From positions 55,812 through 119,811 of the forward strand of contig CAJUPW010000004.1 in NCBI GenBank assembly GCA_910588635.1: a stretch of 64,000 bases of DNA. Reading direction: 5' to 3'. Both the position numbers and the translations under genes were made by a program. Below the pieces are notes generated by a model. It had not been told where the DNA came from, did no database searches, and saw only the letters and a list, made by a program, of their open reading frames with translations. The stretch is from an uncultured Oscillospiraceae bacterium. Its GTDB lineage: Bacteria; Bacillota; Clostridia; Oscillospirales; Oscillospiraceae. The stretch's first letter is position 1, and the number at the start of each line of letters is the position of its first letter. This document shows, one piece after another, positions 15,214 to 22,704 of the stretch.

Positions 15214-15816
15214 ATGAACATCGTATGTTTGGATATGGAGGGGGTCTTAGTCCCGGAGATCTGGATCGCTTTCTCTGAGGAGAGCGGCATCCCCGAGCTG
15301 CGCCGCACCACCCGGGACGAGCCCGACTACGACAAGCTGATGACCTGGCGGCTGGGTATTTTGAAGGAGCACGGCCTGGGGCTGAAGGAAATTCAGGCAG
15401 TCATCGCCAAGATCGACCCTCTGCCTGGGGCGAAGGAGTTTCTGGACCGGCTGCGCGCCAAGACCCAGGTGGTCATTTTAAGCGACACCTTCGAGCAGTT
15501 CGCGAGACCCCTGATGGAGAAGCTGAACTGGCCCACCATCTTCTGCAACACCCTGGAGGTGGGGGAGAATGGGGCCATCACCGGCTACCAAATGCGCTGT
15601 GAGAAGTCCAAGCTGACCACGGTGAAGGCCCTCCAGTCCATGGGCTACGACACCATCGCCGCCGGAGACAGCTTCAACGATCTGGCCATGATCCAGGCCA
15701 GCAAGGCGGGGTTTCTGTTCAAGTCCACCGAGGCTATCAAAGCCGCTCACCCCGAGCTGCCCGCTTTTGAGGAGTTTGACGAGCTGCTGTCCGCCATTGA
15801 GGGAGCGCTGGACTGA
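15214..15816 (+). CDS. thrH: ThrH-like phosphoserine phosphatase / homoserine phosphotransferase
   Basis: A 200-residue HAD-superfamily enzyme. The catalytic motif is DMEG (D7, E9) instead of the usual DxDG, the hallmark of ThrH. Motif II is SDTF, and motif III/IV is AAGDSFNDLAMI. Pseudomonas ThrH dephosphorylates phosphoserine and can pass phosphate to homoserine. The start overlaps the end of the aminotransferase region with a two-base gap. It may supply the last step of serine synthesis here, which is an inference from family and context. Confidence 0.88.
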   Translation: MNIVCLDMEGVLVPEIWIAFSEESGIPELRRTTRDEPDYDKLMTWRLGILKEHGLGLKEIQAVIAKIDPLPGAKEFLDRLRAKTQVVILSDTFEQFARPLMEKLNWPTIFCNTLEVGENGAITGYQMRCEKSKLTTVKALQSMGYDTIAAGDSFNDLAMIQASKAGFLFKSTEAIKAAHPELPAFEEFDELLSAIEGALD

Positions 15817-15836
15817 GAGCAGAGAGGAGAATCGCG

Positions 15837-16064
15837 ATGTTTTGGACCGTGCTGCTGCTGATAATCTGCTTTTCCGCTGTCGCCTCCGTATTATTTTGGA
15901 TGCTTGCGATGATGATCGGAGAGTGGGCCCTCGCTGTGGCTGGTGTTCTGCTGCTGGCGGGCGTTATTACGGCGCTGGTTTCGGCCTATCAGCGGATTGC
16001 GGTCCAGCTGGACAGCGTGGAGAAGAAGCTGGATAAGCTCTTAGAGCAAAAGGAAGAGGAGTGA
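15837..16064 (+). CDS. Small membrane protein with C-terminal coiled coil, unknown
   Basis: A 75-residue protein with two hydrophobic helices (about residues 4-24 and 28-49) and a charged, heptad-like tail (QLDSVEKKLDKLLEQKEEE). The family is not recognised. It lies between thrH and DUF1015. Its final codons contain the AGAGGAG that serves as the Shine-Dalgarno site of the next gene, so translation is likely coupled. Confidence 0.65.
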   Translation: MFWTVLLLIICFSAVASVLFWMLAMMIGEWALAVAGVLLLAGVITALVSAYQRIAVQLDSVEKKLDKLLEQKEEE

Positions 16065-16069
16065 CCTCC

Positions 16070-17335
16070 ATGAACGATATTTTTGACGGCCTGCCCTTTA
16101 AGCCTGCGGACATTCTTCTGCCCCGGGACTGCGACCTGTCCCTGTGGTCGGTGGTGGCCTGCGACCAGTACACCTCCCAGCCCGAATACTGGCAGCGGGT
16201 GGAGGAGCGGGTGGGGCGGGCCCCGTCCGCTCTGCGGCTGATCCTGCCGGAGAGCTGTCTGGAGGGCCCCAGCGTGGAGACCGACATCATGGAGGTCAAC
16301 AACACCATGAGCCGCTATCTTCGGGAGGGCCGCTTTCAGGAGTACCCCGACGCCCTGATCTATGTGGAGCGCACCCTGGACAGCGGCAAGGTCCGCCGGG
16401 GTCTGGTGGGCATGGCAGACCTGGAGGCCTACGACTACGAGCCGGGCTCCTCCTCCGCAATCCAGGCTACCGAGGGGGTGGTGATGTCCCGCATTCCCCC
16501 CCGCGTGGCGGTGCGGAAAAACGCCCCCATCGAGCTGCCCCACGCGATTCTGCTCAGCGACTGCGGGGATATTGTCGCTCCCCTGGCCGGCCGGACGGGA
16601 GAGATGGAGCTCCTCTACGACTTCGAGCTGATGGAGGGGGGCGGCTATGTGAAGGGCTGGCTGCTGACCCGGGAGCAGCAGGAACAGACCGCCCGGGCCA
16701 TCCGGGCGCGGAAGGAGTGGGCGGACCGGGAGCGGGACGGCCTGCTCTTCGTGGCGGGAGACGGCAACCACTCTCTGGCCGCCGCCAAGGAGTGCTATGA
16801 GCGGCGCAAGGGACTCACCGATCCCACCCAGTGGCCCGATCTGCCCTCCCGCTACGCCCTGTGCGAGCTGGTCGATCTCAGCGGCAACGGAGTTGACTTT
16901 GAGCCTATCCACCGGGTGGTCTTCGGCGTGAAGCCGGAGGAGCTGCTGGACGCCCTGATGAAATACTGTCCCTCCGCCGTCCGGGGCAGAGAGGAAGGGC
17001 ATGTCCTGCCCTTTGTGATCGGCCGGTGGAGCCAGGGGGAGATCACGGTGACCAAGCCCGCGGCCAATCTGCCGGTGGACACTCTCCAGCGTTTTCTGGA
17101 CGACTACACAGCCTCCCATCCCAAGGCCCGGGTGGACTACATCCACGGGGAGGCGGAGGCCCGGGCGCTGGCAGAAGAGCGGGAGGACGCCGTGGCCTTC
17201 CTTCTGCCCCGGCCCCGGTGGCCGGAGCTGTTCGACGCCGTTGTCCGGGACGGCCTCCTGCCCCGAAAGACCTTCTCCATCGGCCAGGCCAAGGACAAGC
17301 GGTTTTACTTAGAGGCGAGAAAAATCAGAAAATAG
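16070..17335 (+). CDS. DUF1015 family protein
   Basis: A 421-residue DUF1015 protein, starting near FDGLPFKPADILLPRD and containing WSVVACDQYTS and AGDGNHSLAAAKECY. The DGNHS stretch resembles the DGHH motif of ParB/SerK-like ATP- or ADP-using enzymes, so a kinase-type or phosphatase-type activity on serine is a plausible guess, not a known function. I chose ATG 16070 (eight bases after AGAGGAG) over the GTG at 16061. Its neighbours thrH and an aminotransferase agree with the frequent association of this family with serine metabolism genes. Confidence 0.85.
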   Translation: MNDIFDGLPFKPADILLPRDCDLSLWSVVACDQYTSQPEYWQRVEERVGRAPSALRLILPESCLEGPSVETDIMEVNNTMSRYLREGRFQEYPDALIYVERTLDSGKVRRGLVGMADLEAYDYEPGSSSAIQATEGVVMSRIPPRVAVRKNAPIELPHAILLSDCGDIVAPLAGRTGEMELLYDFELMEGGGYVKGWLLTREQQEQTARAIRARKEWADRERDGLLFVAGDGNHSLAAAKECYERRKGLTDPTQWPDLPSRYALCELVDLSGNGVDFEPIHRVVFGVKPEELLDALMKYCPSAVRGREEGHVLPFVIGRWSQGEITVTKPAANLPVDTLQRFLDDYTASHPKARVDYIHGEAEARALAEEREDAVAFLLPRPRWPELFDAVVRDGLLPRKTFSIGQAKDKRFYLEARKIRK

Positions 17336-17348
17336 GGGGAAAGCCGCC

Positions 17349-18200
17349 ATGGAGGTCCGCGCCCACGCCAAACTGAATCTGACTCTGGATGTGCTGGGCA
17401 GGCGCCCCGACGGCTACCACGATCTGCGGATGGTGATGCAGTCCGTCGCCCTGGCCGATGTGCTCACTCTGGAGGAGAGCGGCGATGGGGAGCTGCGGGT
17501 GCGCACCAACCTACACTTTCTGCCCAATAACGAGAAAAATCTGGCCGCCCAGGCCGCTCTGCGCTGGTGGGAGGCCAGGGGACAGGTCCCCCGGGGGCTG
17601 GAGATTACCATTGAGAAAAGTGTTCCCGTCTGCGCCGGCATGGCCGGGGGGAGCAGCGACGCCGCCGCCGTCCTTCGGGCGCTGAACCAGATGGAGGGGG
17701 CGCCCCTGTCCCTGCGGGAGGTGGCCAAGATTGGGGAGCGGGTGGGCTCCGACGTGCCCTACTGCATCCTGGGCGGCACCGCCCTGGCCGAAGGGAGGGG
17801 AGAAATCCTCACCCCCTTGCCCCCTCTGCCCCAGTGCTGGGCGGTGCTGTGCAAGCCGGAATTCTCCATCTCCACCCCGGCGCTGTTCGCTAAAATAGAC
17901 AGTGTGCGCCTGCGCTGCCGTCCCGACACCCAGGGGGTCATCGCCGCCCTGGAGGCGGGGGACCTCCACGGGGTGGCCCGGCGGATGTACAACGTTTTTG
18001 AGGACGCCTTGCCGGAGCGCCAGCGCGCCCGGGTGAGCGACATCAAAAACGTGCTGATTCAGTGCGGGGCCCTGGGGGCCAGCATGAGCGGCACCGGTCC
18101 CACCGCCTTTGGGCTCTTTGACGACGAGGGCCTGGCCCGGGAGGCCCGGGAGCGGCTGGCCGACTGGGGTGGCGAGGTTTTTTTGACACAGACCGTTTAA
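17349..18200 (+). CDS. ispE: 4-diphosphocytidyl-2-C-methyl-D-erythritol kinase
   Basis: A 283-residue GHMP kinase. It starts MEVRAHAKLNLTLDVLGRRPDGYH, the substrate-binding region of IspE. The ATP-binding glycine-rich loop is PVCAGMAGGSSDAAAVL, and GASMSGTGPTAFGLF forms the third GHMP motif. It phosphorylates CDP-methylerythritol in the non-mevalonate isoprenoid pathway. It is 13 bases after DUF1015. A terminator hairpin follows its stop, and its last codons overlap a sigma-F promoter match for spoIIR. Confidence 0.96.
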   Translation: MEVRAHAKLNLTLDVLGRRPDGYHDLRMVMQSVALADVLTLEESGDGELRVRTNLHFLPNNEKNLAAQAALRWWEARGQVPRGLEITIEKSVPVCAGMAGGSSDAAAVLRALNQMEGAPLSLREVAKIGERVGSDVPYCILGGTALAEGRGEILTPLPPLPQCWAVLCKPEFSISTPALFAKIDSVRLRCRPDTQGVIAALEAGDLHGVARRMYNVFEDALPERQRARVSDIKNVLIQCGALGASMSGTGPTAFGLFDDEGLAREARERLADWGGEVFLTQTV

Positions 18201-18224
18201 GGTTGTTAAAACCCGTCTATACTG
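18195..18224 (+). promoter_or_regulatory. Candidate sigma-F promoter of spoIIR
   Basis: GTTTA (18195-18199), 15 bases, then GTCTATACTG (18215-18224) fits the forespore sigma-F pattern GYWTA-N15-GgnrAnAntw at most defined positions. The -35 box overlaps the ispE stop codon. spoIIR is a classical sigma-F target in Bacillus, which supports the call. Confidence 0.6.
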
Positions 18225-18254
18225 TAAGAAAGTTACAGGATAGGCGGTTTTTTT
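18207..18254 (+). terminator. Hairpin with T run between ispE and spoIIR
   Basis: An imperfect stem of about 18 pairs (AAAACC...CTGTAA with TTACAG...GGTTTT, loop GAAAG) is followed by seven T bases that directly abut the spoIIR ATG. It should terminate ispE transcription, yet it lies inside or beside the spoIIR leader. Confidence 0.75.
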
Positions 18255-18875
18255 ATGGATCGAAAATTGAAAACCTGGGAGCTGGCGCTGATGTGCGGCG
18301 TGCTGATCGCGGTGATGGCGGGGAGCTGGCTGGACCGGGAGCAGCAGGAGCTGGCCGGCAGCGTCATCCGCTTCCACGTCATCGCCAACTCGGACAGCGA
18401 GGAGGACCAGGCGTTAAAGCTGGCGGTACGGGATCGGGTGTTGAAGGAGGCCCAGGACCTCTACCCGGAGAACGCCACTCTGGCCCAGGCCCAGGCGGCC
18501 CTGGAGGGCCGTCTCAGCCTGCTGGCCGCCGCCGGTCGTGAGGTAGTGGAGGAACAGGGGTATGATTACCCGGTGTCCGCCGCCCTGGAGGACTGCTGGT
18601 TCCCCACCAAGGAGTACGAAGGCTTCGCCCTCCCCGCCGGAAGCTACACCGCCCTCCGGGTGACCATCGGCGAGGGCAAGGGGCGCAACTGGTGGTGCGT
18701 GGCCTTCCCGCCCCTGTGCCTGGGAGCGGCCAGCGAGACGGTGGATCAGGCCCTGGAGGCGGGCCGCTTTACCCCGGAGCAGGGCGCTCTGGTGACGGGG
18801 GACGGCGAGGGCTATGTCCTCAAATTCAAGGCCATGGAGCTTTTGGGCGAGATACAGGGTTTTTTTGAAAAGTAG
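18255..18875 (+). CDS. spoIIR: Stage II sporulation protein R
   Basis: A 206-residue SpoIIR with an N-terminal membrane/signal segment (about residues 10-24) and the family core RFHVIANSDSEEDQALKLAVRD. It is made in the forespore, exported to the intermembrane space and signals SpoIIGA to process pro-sigma-E in the mother cell. A normal Shine-Dalgarno site is missing: the ATG follows a T tract, with only AGGCGG 13-8 bases upstream. The promoter match upstream is of the sigma-F type. Confidence 0.93.
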   Translation: MDRKLKTWELALMCGVLIAVMAGSWLDREQQELAGSVIRFHVIANSDSEEDQALKLAVRDRVLKEAQDLYPENATLAQAQAALEGRLSLLAAAGREVVEEQGYDYPVSAALEDCWFPTKEYEGFALPAGSYTALRVTIGEGKGRNWWCVAFPPLCLGAASETVDQALEAGRFTPEQGALVTGDGEGYVLKFKAMELLGEIQGFFEK

Positions 18876-18946
18876 GGCGGCGCCGCGCGCCGCCCTTTCA
18901 TATTGTCCCCGCTTCGCCGCATAGTCTGTGGGGAAAGGGGGGGGCT

Positions 18947-19630
18947 GTGTTGATCGGTCAGCTTGTGACAGTACCCGGAGGGCGGGGAAGGGCGGAGCCG
19001 GGACGGCTCTACGGCCTGAGCGTCCTGCGGGCGGAGGCCGACCCCACCGGCTTCTGGGGGGAGCGCTACCTGCGCCGGGCGGGGAAGGGGCTGCGCCGGG
19101 GGGGTGCGCTCCGGGTGCTGGTCCCCGGTGATTTTGACCTCTGGCCGGCCCTGGCTCCTCTCGGCCTGCGGCCGGTGGAGGTGGACGCATTTGTTCGGAA
19201 CCAGTCGGCAACCCTGGCGCTGGAGCTGCTGGAGCGGCGGGATGTCCCCCCCGACCGGGCCGTTGTGGCCCTACGGGGGGCACGGGCGGACCGGGACATG
19301 GCCCGGACGGCGGCGGCGCTGTGCCAGGAGGTGCGGAGTCTGGTAGTGGACGCTCCCCGGGGCGGGGAGGAGCTGGCCAACTGGCTGAGGCGGGAGTTTG
19401 GGATCCCTGTTTTACCGCCGGGGGAGGGCTGTCACGCCGCTCTGTGCTTTCACCCGGACTGCCCCCGGAGAGAGGGGGAGGCCCTGGAGCTGTACGGCCC
19501 CCGGCCCCGGCTGGCGGGGCTGGCCCTCAGCGCGCCCCGGCTGGCGGAGGAGGACCGGGAGAATCTGCCTCTGCTGTCCGCCCTGTGGGAGGGGGGAAAG
19601 CTGGGGCCTGAAGACATAAAAATCACTTGA
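18947..19630 (+). CDS. Conserved hypothetical protein (GTG start)
   Basis: A 227-residue, Arg/Leu/Gly-rich soluble protein, MLIGQLVTVPGGRGRAEPGR at the start. It has no signal peptide or clear domain. There are two Cys-containing stretches (GEGCHAALCFHPDCP) that could bind metal. The start is GTG at 18947 after a purine-rich GGGAAAGGGGG; TTG at 18950 is the alternative. Its stop overlaps the -35 box of the greA promoter. Being just after spoIIR it could be sporulation-linked, but I see no direct sign of this. Confidence 0.6.
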   Translation: MLIGQLVTVPGGRGRAEPGRLYGLSVLRAEADPTGFWGERYLRRAGKGLRRGGALRVLVPGDFDLWPALAPLGLRPVEVDAFVRNQSATLALELLERRDVPPDRAVVALRGARADRDMARTAAALCQEVRSLVVDAPRGGEELANWLRREFGIPVLPPGEGCHAALCFHPDCPRREGEALELYGPRPRLAGLALSAPRLAEEDRENLPLLSALWEGGKLGPEDIKIT

Positions 19631-19655
19631 CAGACGGGTTGGAAACACATATAAT
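19627..19655 (+). promoter_or_regulatory. Consensus sigma-A promoter of greA-lysS
   Basis: TTGACA (19627-19632) and TATAAT (19650-19655), both perfect, are 17 bases apart. The -35 overlaps the TGA stop of the upstream gene. Confidence 0.92.
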
Positions 19656-19737
19656 GGCACAGAATGTACGACTATGCCCAATTTTGCCCCTGCAAGGCGG
19701 CGGGCGGATAGTCCGATGGAAAGGTGTGCGAAATTTC

Positions 19738-20211
19738 ATGGCGAAGGAATATAAGCTGAGTCCTCAGCGGCTCAAGGAACTGCAGGACGAGATGACATAC
19801 CTCAAGACGGTCCGGGAGAAGGAAGTGGCCGACCAGATCAAAGAGGCCCGGTCCTTCGGCGACCTCAGCGAGAACAGCGAGTACGACGAGGCGAAAAACG
19901 AACAGGGCAAGCTTTACGCCCGCATGGGCGAGCTGGAGGAGATTCTGTCCAACTACGTGGTCATCGAGGAGGACGAGACCGACGGCGACTATGTCCGTCT
20001 GGGCTCCACCGTCACCGTGCTGGACAAGGAGTTCAACGAGGAGCTGGTTTATAAGATCGTGGGCTCTCAGGAGGCCGATCCCATGAGCGGAGCCATCTCG
20101 GAGGACTCCCCCTTCGGCAAGGCGCTGCTGGGCAGAAACGCGGGGGACGAGGTCACCGTGGACGCCCCCGCCGGCCCGGTGGAGTATAAGCTGCTGAAGG
20201 TAGAGAGATAA
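19738..20211 (+). CDS. greA: Transcription elongation factor GreA
   Basis: A 157-residue GreA with the N-terminal coiled coil (about residues 10-75), including the acidic tip DLSENSEYDEAK that reaches the RNA polymerase active site, and the C-terminal FKBP-like domain (RNAGDEVTVDAPAG). It rescues backtracked polymerase by stimulating transcript cleavage. ATG 19738 gives the standard MAKEYKLS start. It is followed 12 bases later by lysS, a common Firmicutes pairing. The leader of about 80 bases has no feature I recognise. Confidence 0.97.
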   Translation: MAKEYKLSPQRLKELQDEMTYLKTVREKEVADQIKEARSFGDLSENSEYDEAKNEQGKLYARMGELEEILSNYVVIEEDETDGDYVRLGSTVTVLDKEFNEELVYKIVGSQEADPMSGAISEDSPFGKALLGRNAGDEVTVDAPAGPVEYKLLKVER

Positions 20212-20223
20212 GGAGTAATCGAC

Positions 20224-21729
20224 ATGGCCGATAAGAATCATCAGACCGGCGCGGTGGAACAGGAGAACCTGTCTCAGCTTCTCCAGATTCGCCGGGACAA
20301 GCTCAAGGAACTCCAGGAGAGCGGAAACGACCCGTTCCAGATCACCCGCTATGTGGTGGACAACGACTCCGCCAACATCAAGGACAACTTCGATGCCCTG
20401 GAGGGGGAAGAGGTGTCTGTCGCTGGACGGCTCATGTCCAAGCGGGGGATGGGGAAGGTATCCTTCTGCGACCTGCAGGACAAGTCCGGCCGCATCCAGC
20501 TCTACGCCCGAAAGGACGAGATGGATGAGGAGGAATACAACCGCTTCAAAAAGTATGACATCGGCGACATTGTGGGCGTGGAGGGCGTGGTTTTCCGCAC
20601 CCAGCGGGGAGAGATGTCCGTCCGGGTGGTCCATGTGACGCTGCTCAGCAAGTCCTTGCTGCCCTTGCCCGAGAAGTTCCACGGACTGACCAGCACCGAG
20701 CTGCGCTACCGCCAGCGGTATGTGGACCTGATCGTCAACCCGGAGGTGAAGCGCAACTTCGTCATCCGCTCCAGGTTTATCAAGCACGTCCGGGACTTTA
20801 TGGACGGCCGGGGCTTTATTGAGGTGGAGACCCCGGTGCTGAATACCATCTCCGGCGGGGCCACCGCCCGGCCCTTTATCACCCACCACAACACCTTGGA
20901 TATCGACATGTACATGCGCATCGCCACCGAGCTGCCCCTGAAGCGGCTTATCGTGGGAGGCATGGACCGGGTGTACGAGATCGGGCGCATCTTCCGCAAC
21001 GAGGGCATGGACCCTAAGCATAACCCGGAGTTCACCACCATCGAGCTCTACCAGGCCTATGCCGACTTCAACGATATGATGGACCTGTTTGAGGATCTGC
21101 TGTCCTCCGCCGCTCAGAAGATTCTGGGTACCTACCAGGTGGAGTGGCAGGGGGAGAAGATCGACCTGACCCCCGGCTGGCCCCGTATGCCCATGCACGA
21201 GGCGGTGAAGCAGCACTGCGGCATCGACTTTATGGCGATCAGCTCCGACGAGGAGGCGGTGGCCGCGGCCAAGTCCATCGGCGTGGAGCTGCCCGAGACG
21301 GCGGACAAGACCTGGGGCAACGCCCTGTACGAGTGCTTCGACCAAAAGGTGGAGGAGAAGCTGATCCAGCCGACCTTCATTACCATGCACCCGGTGGATG
21401 TCTCCCCCCTGGCCAAGCGCTCCCCCTCCGACCCCCGGCTCACCGAGCGGTTCGAGCTGTTCGTCTGTCACAGTGAGATGGGCAACGCCTTTTCCGAGCT
21501 GAACGACCCCATCGACCAGCGCCAGCGCTTCCAGAAGCAGGTGGAGCAGCGGGAGCGGGGAGACGACGAGGCCGGCATGATGGACGAGGACTATGTGACC
21601 GCCCTGGAGTACGGACTGCCCCCCACGGGCGGCCTGGGCATCGGCATCGACAGGTGCGTCATGCTGCTCACCGGCTCCGACTCAATCCGGGAAGTGATTC
21701 TGTTCCCCACCATGAAGCCGGTGGATTAA
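20224..21729 (+). CDS. lysS: Lysine--tRNA ligase, class II
   Basis: A 501-residue class II LysRS. It has an N-terminal OB-fold anticodon-binding domain (about residues 55-160), motif 1 (RGFIEVETPVL), motif 2 (FRNEGMDPKHNPEFTTIE) and motif 3 (PTGGLGIGIDR). It charges tRNA-Lys with lysine and is co-transcribed with greA. No frame disruption is seen. The first 25 residues are a short extra N-terminal tail. Confidence 0.98.
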   Translation: MADKNHQTGAVEQENLSQLLQIRRDKLKELQESGNDPFQITRYVVDNDSANIKDNFDALEGEEVSVAGRLMSKRGMGKVSFCDLQDKSGRIQLYARKDEMDEEEYNRFKKYDIGDIVGVEGVVFRTQRGEMSVRVVHVTLLSKSLLPLPEKFHGLTSTELRYRQRYVDLIVNPEVKRNFVIRSRFIKHVRDFMDGRGFIEVETPVLNTISGGATARPFITHHNTLDIDMYMRIATELPLKRLIVGGMDRVYEIGRIFRNEGMDPKHNPEFTTIELYQAYADFNDMMDLFEDLLSSAAQKILGTYQVEWQGEKIDLTPGWPRMPMHEAVKQHCGIDFMAISSDEEAVAAAKSIGVELPETADKTWGNALYECFDQKVEEKLIQPTFITMHPVDVSPLAKRSPSDPRLTERFELFVCHSEMGNAFSELNDPIDQRQRFQKQVEQRERGDDEAGMMDEDYVTALEYGLPPTGGLGIGIDRCVMLLTGSDSIREVILFPTMKPVD

Positions 21730-21784
21730 AAAGTCGTTGCGCCGCAAGGGCTTCAGAGGATTTTGACCCTGATTTTTGAAAAAT

Positions 21785-21804
21785 TTACGACAACCTTACG
21801 ACAA
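21785..21804. repeat. Two tandem TTACGACAA repeats, 11-base period
   Basis: TTACGACAA occurs at 21785-21793 and 21796-21804. The spacing and sequence resemble arm-type binding sites of a tyrosine integrase. A similar 11-base pair of repeats (AACGACCAAAC) lies at the other edge of the scar, 22357-22378. Confidence 0.5.
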
Positions 21805-21828
21805 ATGAAAAGGATTTTTGCATAGCAA

Positions 21829-21866
21829 GAGGAGCGCCGACCGCATGGTTGGCGCTCCTTTTTTGC
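21829..21866 (+). terminator. Intrinsic terminator downstream of lysS
   Basis: A hairpin GGAGCGCC...GGCGCTCC followed by six T bases. It may belong to lysS or to the lost element. Confidence 0.85.
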
Positions 21867-22153
21867 CTTTCGGGGACAGGACTTGAATCTGATAAGACAA
21901 TATGGGTCAGCAAATAACCTGGTGCTATTCCAATGATATTTTCTGCCATTCAGGGTCCTCGGTAATAGCGTGTCTCTCTGTTTTAATTGGCGCGCTTCCC
22001 CGTTCAAATATGTATTCCGTTCCAAGCGGCATATACCCTCTATTCCCCCTCCTGCGCCCCCTCTCCGCCCTCCGGGGCGGGGTGGTATCTGTACCCTCAG
22101 GGGCCGCTGCGGGCGGCTGGGGGGCGGGGGTAGCCTGGGAGTGGATAAACTGA

Positions 22154-22351
22154 GCATACTTCAACAAAACCTCTAAATCATCACAAGGCAAATCCTCTGC
22201 TATACGAATTAGATATTACCAGGGAAAGACCACAAGCGAAATTGCCGTTATGGAGGGCATTTCAAAAAATACAGTACATAAGCGGGAACAAGCCGCCCTG
22301 TGCCGTCTGCGTCACCCTTCCAGGTCTAAAGCGCTGCGGGTGTATCTGTGA
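22154..22351 (+). pseudogene. Remnant of a sigma-70 region-4-like regulator
   Basis: An open frame without a start codon encodes RYYQGKTTSEIAVMEGISKN followed by TVHKREQAALCRLRHPSRS and a natural-looking end at ALRVYL. This is the region-4 helix-turn-helix of the sigma-like proteins carried by Clostridia conjugative elements and prophages. The N-terminal part is missing and an in-frame stop lies just upstream. It is not expected to be functional. Confidence 0.65.
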
Positions 22352-22356
22352 AGCAT

Positions 22357-22378
22357 AACGACCAAACAACGACCAAAC
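22357..22378. repeat. Two tandem AACGACCAAAC repeats, 11-base period
   Basis: Exact copies at 22357-22367 and 22368-22378, at the tRNA side of the scar. They mirror the 11-base-period repeat at 21785-21804. Confidence 0.55.
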
Positions 22379-22401
22379 CGGCAAAATTTGAGATAAATAA
22401 A

Positions 22402-22440
22402 AGACCGCCAGCCCTTGCGACACAAGGGTTAGCGGCCTTT
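22402..22440 (-). terminator. Bidirectional terminator after tRNA-Val
   Basis: A stem CCGCTAaCCCTTG / CAAGGGcTGGCGG with T runs on both sides, 8 bases past the tRNA 3' end. Confidence 0.85.
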
Positions 22441-22447
22441 TTACAGA

Positions 22448-22523
22448 TGGTGGACGATACAGGACTTGAACCTGTGACCTCCCGCACGTCAAGCGGATGC
22501 TCTACCAGCTGAGCTAATCGTCC
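22448..22523 (-). tRNA. tRNA-Val(GAC)
   Basis: A complete 76-base cloverleaf with the CCA end encoded. The acceptor stem is GGACGAT/ATCGTCC, the D stem GCTC/GAGC and the anticodon stem TCCGC/GCGGG. The loop TTGACGT gives anticodon GAC, which reads GUC valine codons. The T arm is CACAGGTTCAAGTCCTGT. The discriminator base is A. It has its own consensus promoter and terminator. Its T arm is partly duplicated at 21876-21890, marking it as a former integration target. The valine T-box at 51405-51675 should sense this tRNA species. Confidence 0.97.
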
Positions 22524-22537
22524 GAACAGCAAAAGTT

Positions 22538-22566
22538 ATTATACTGACGTGAGCAACGTTTGTCAA
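22538..22566 (-). promoter_or_regulatory. Consensus promoter of tRNA-Val
   Basis: On the minus strand TTGACA (22561-22566) and TATAAT (22538-22543) are both perfect and 17 bases apart. Confidence 0.9.
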
Positions 22567-22652
22567 TAGTAAAATCAGATTTTTTCTAAAAACTCGGAAA
22601 AATTCAGAGTGGGAGAAAATTCAAAATTTCCGATGAAAAGTAGAGTGGAGTG

Positions 22653-22661
22653 TGCTATAAT
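22653..22661 (+). promoter_or_regulatory. Extended -10 promoter of pgi
   Basis: TGCTATAAT, a perfect -10 (22656-22661) with TG extension, lies 43 bases before the pgi ATG. The -35 (TGAAAA) is poor. Confidence 0.65.
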
Positions 22662-22704
22662 AAAAAACAGGTGCGATCCCATTCTTTCAAAGGAGGAATG
22701 TTCC

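Larger units (their letters stand above)
21876..22390. other. Integration scar between lysS and tRNA-Val
   Basis: This gene-poor stretch looks like what is left of an integrated element. At 21876-21890 there is a 14-of-15 match to the T-arm region of tRNA-Val (22459-22473), as expected for an att duplicate. The right part encodes a sigma-like fragment (22154-22351). Tandem 11-base repeats lie at both edges. A minus-strand frame at 21925-22191 (TTG start, 88 codons, ending HAITEDPEWQKISLE) could be a second degraded gene, but its Pro/Gly/Arg-rich middle makes this doubtful. No integrase remains. Confidence 0.5.

Noticed and set aside
19672..21471. A 599-codon minus-strand frame opposite greA and lysS
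   Set aside because: Shadow of two certain genes; low-complexity composition and no domain.
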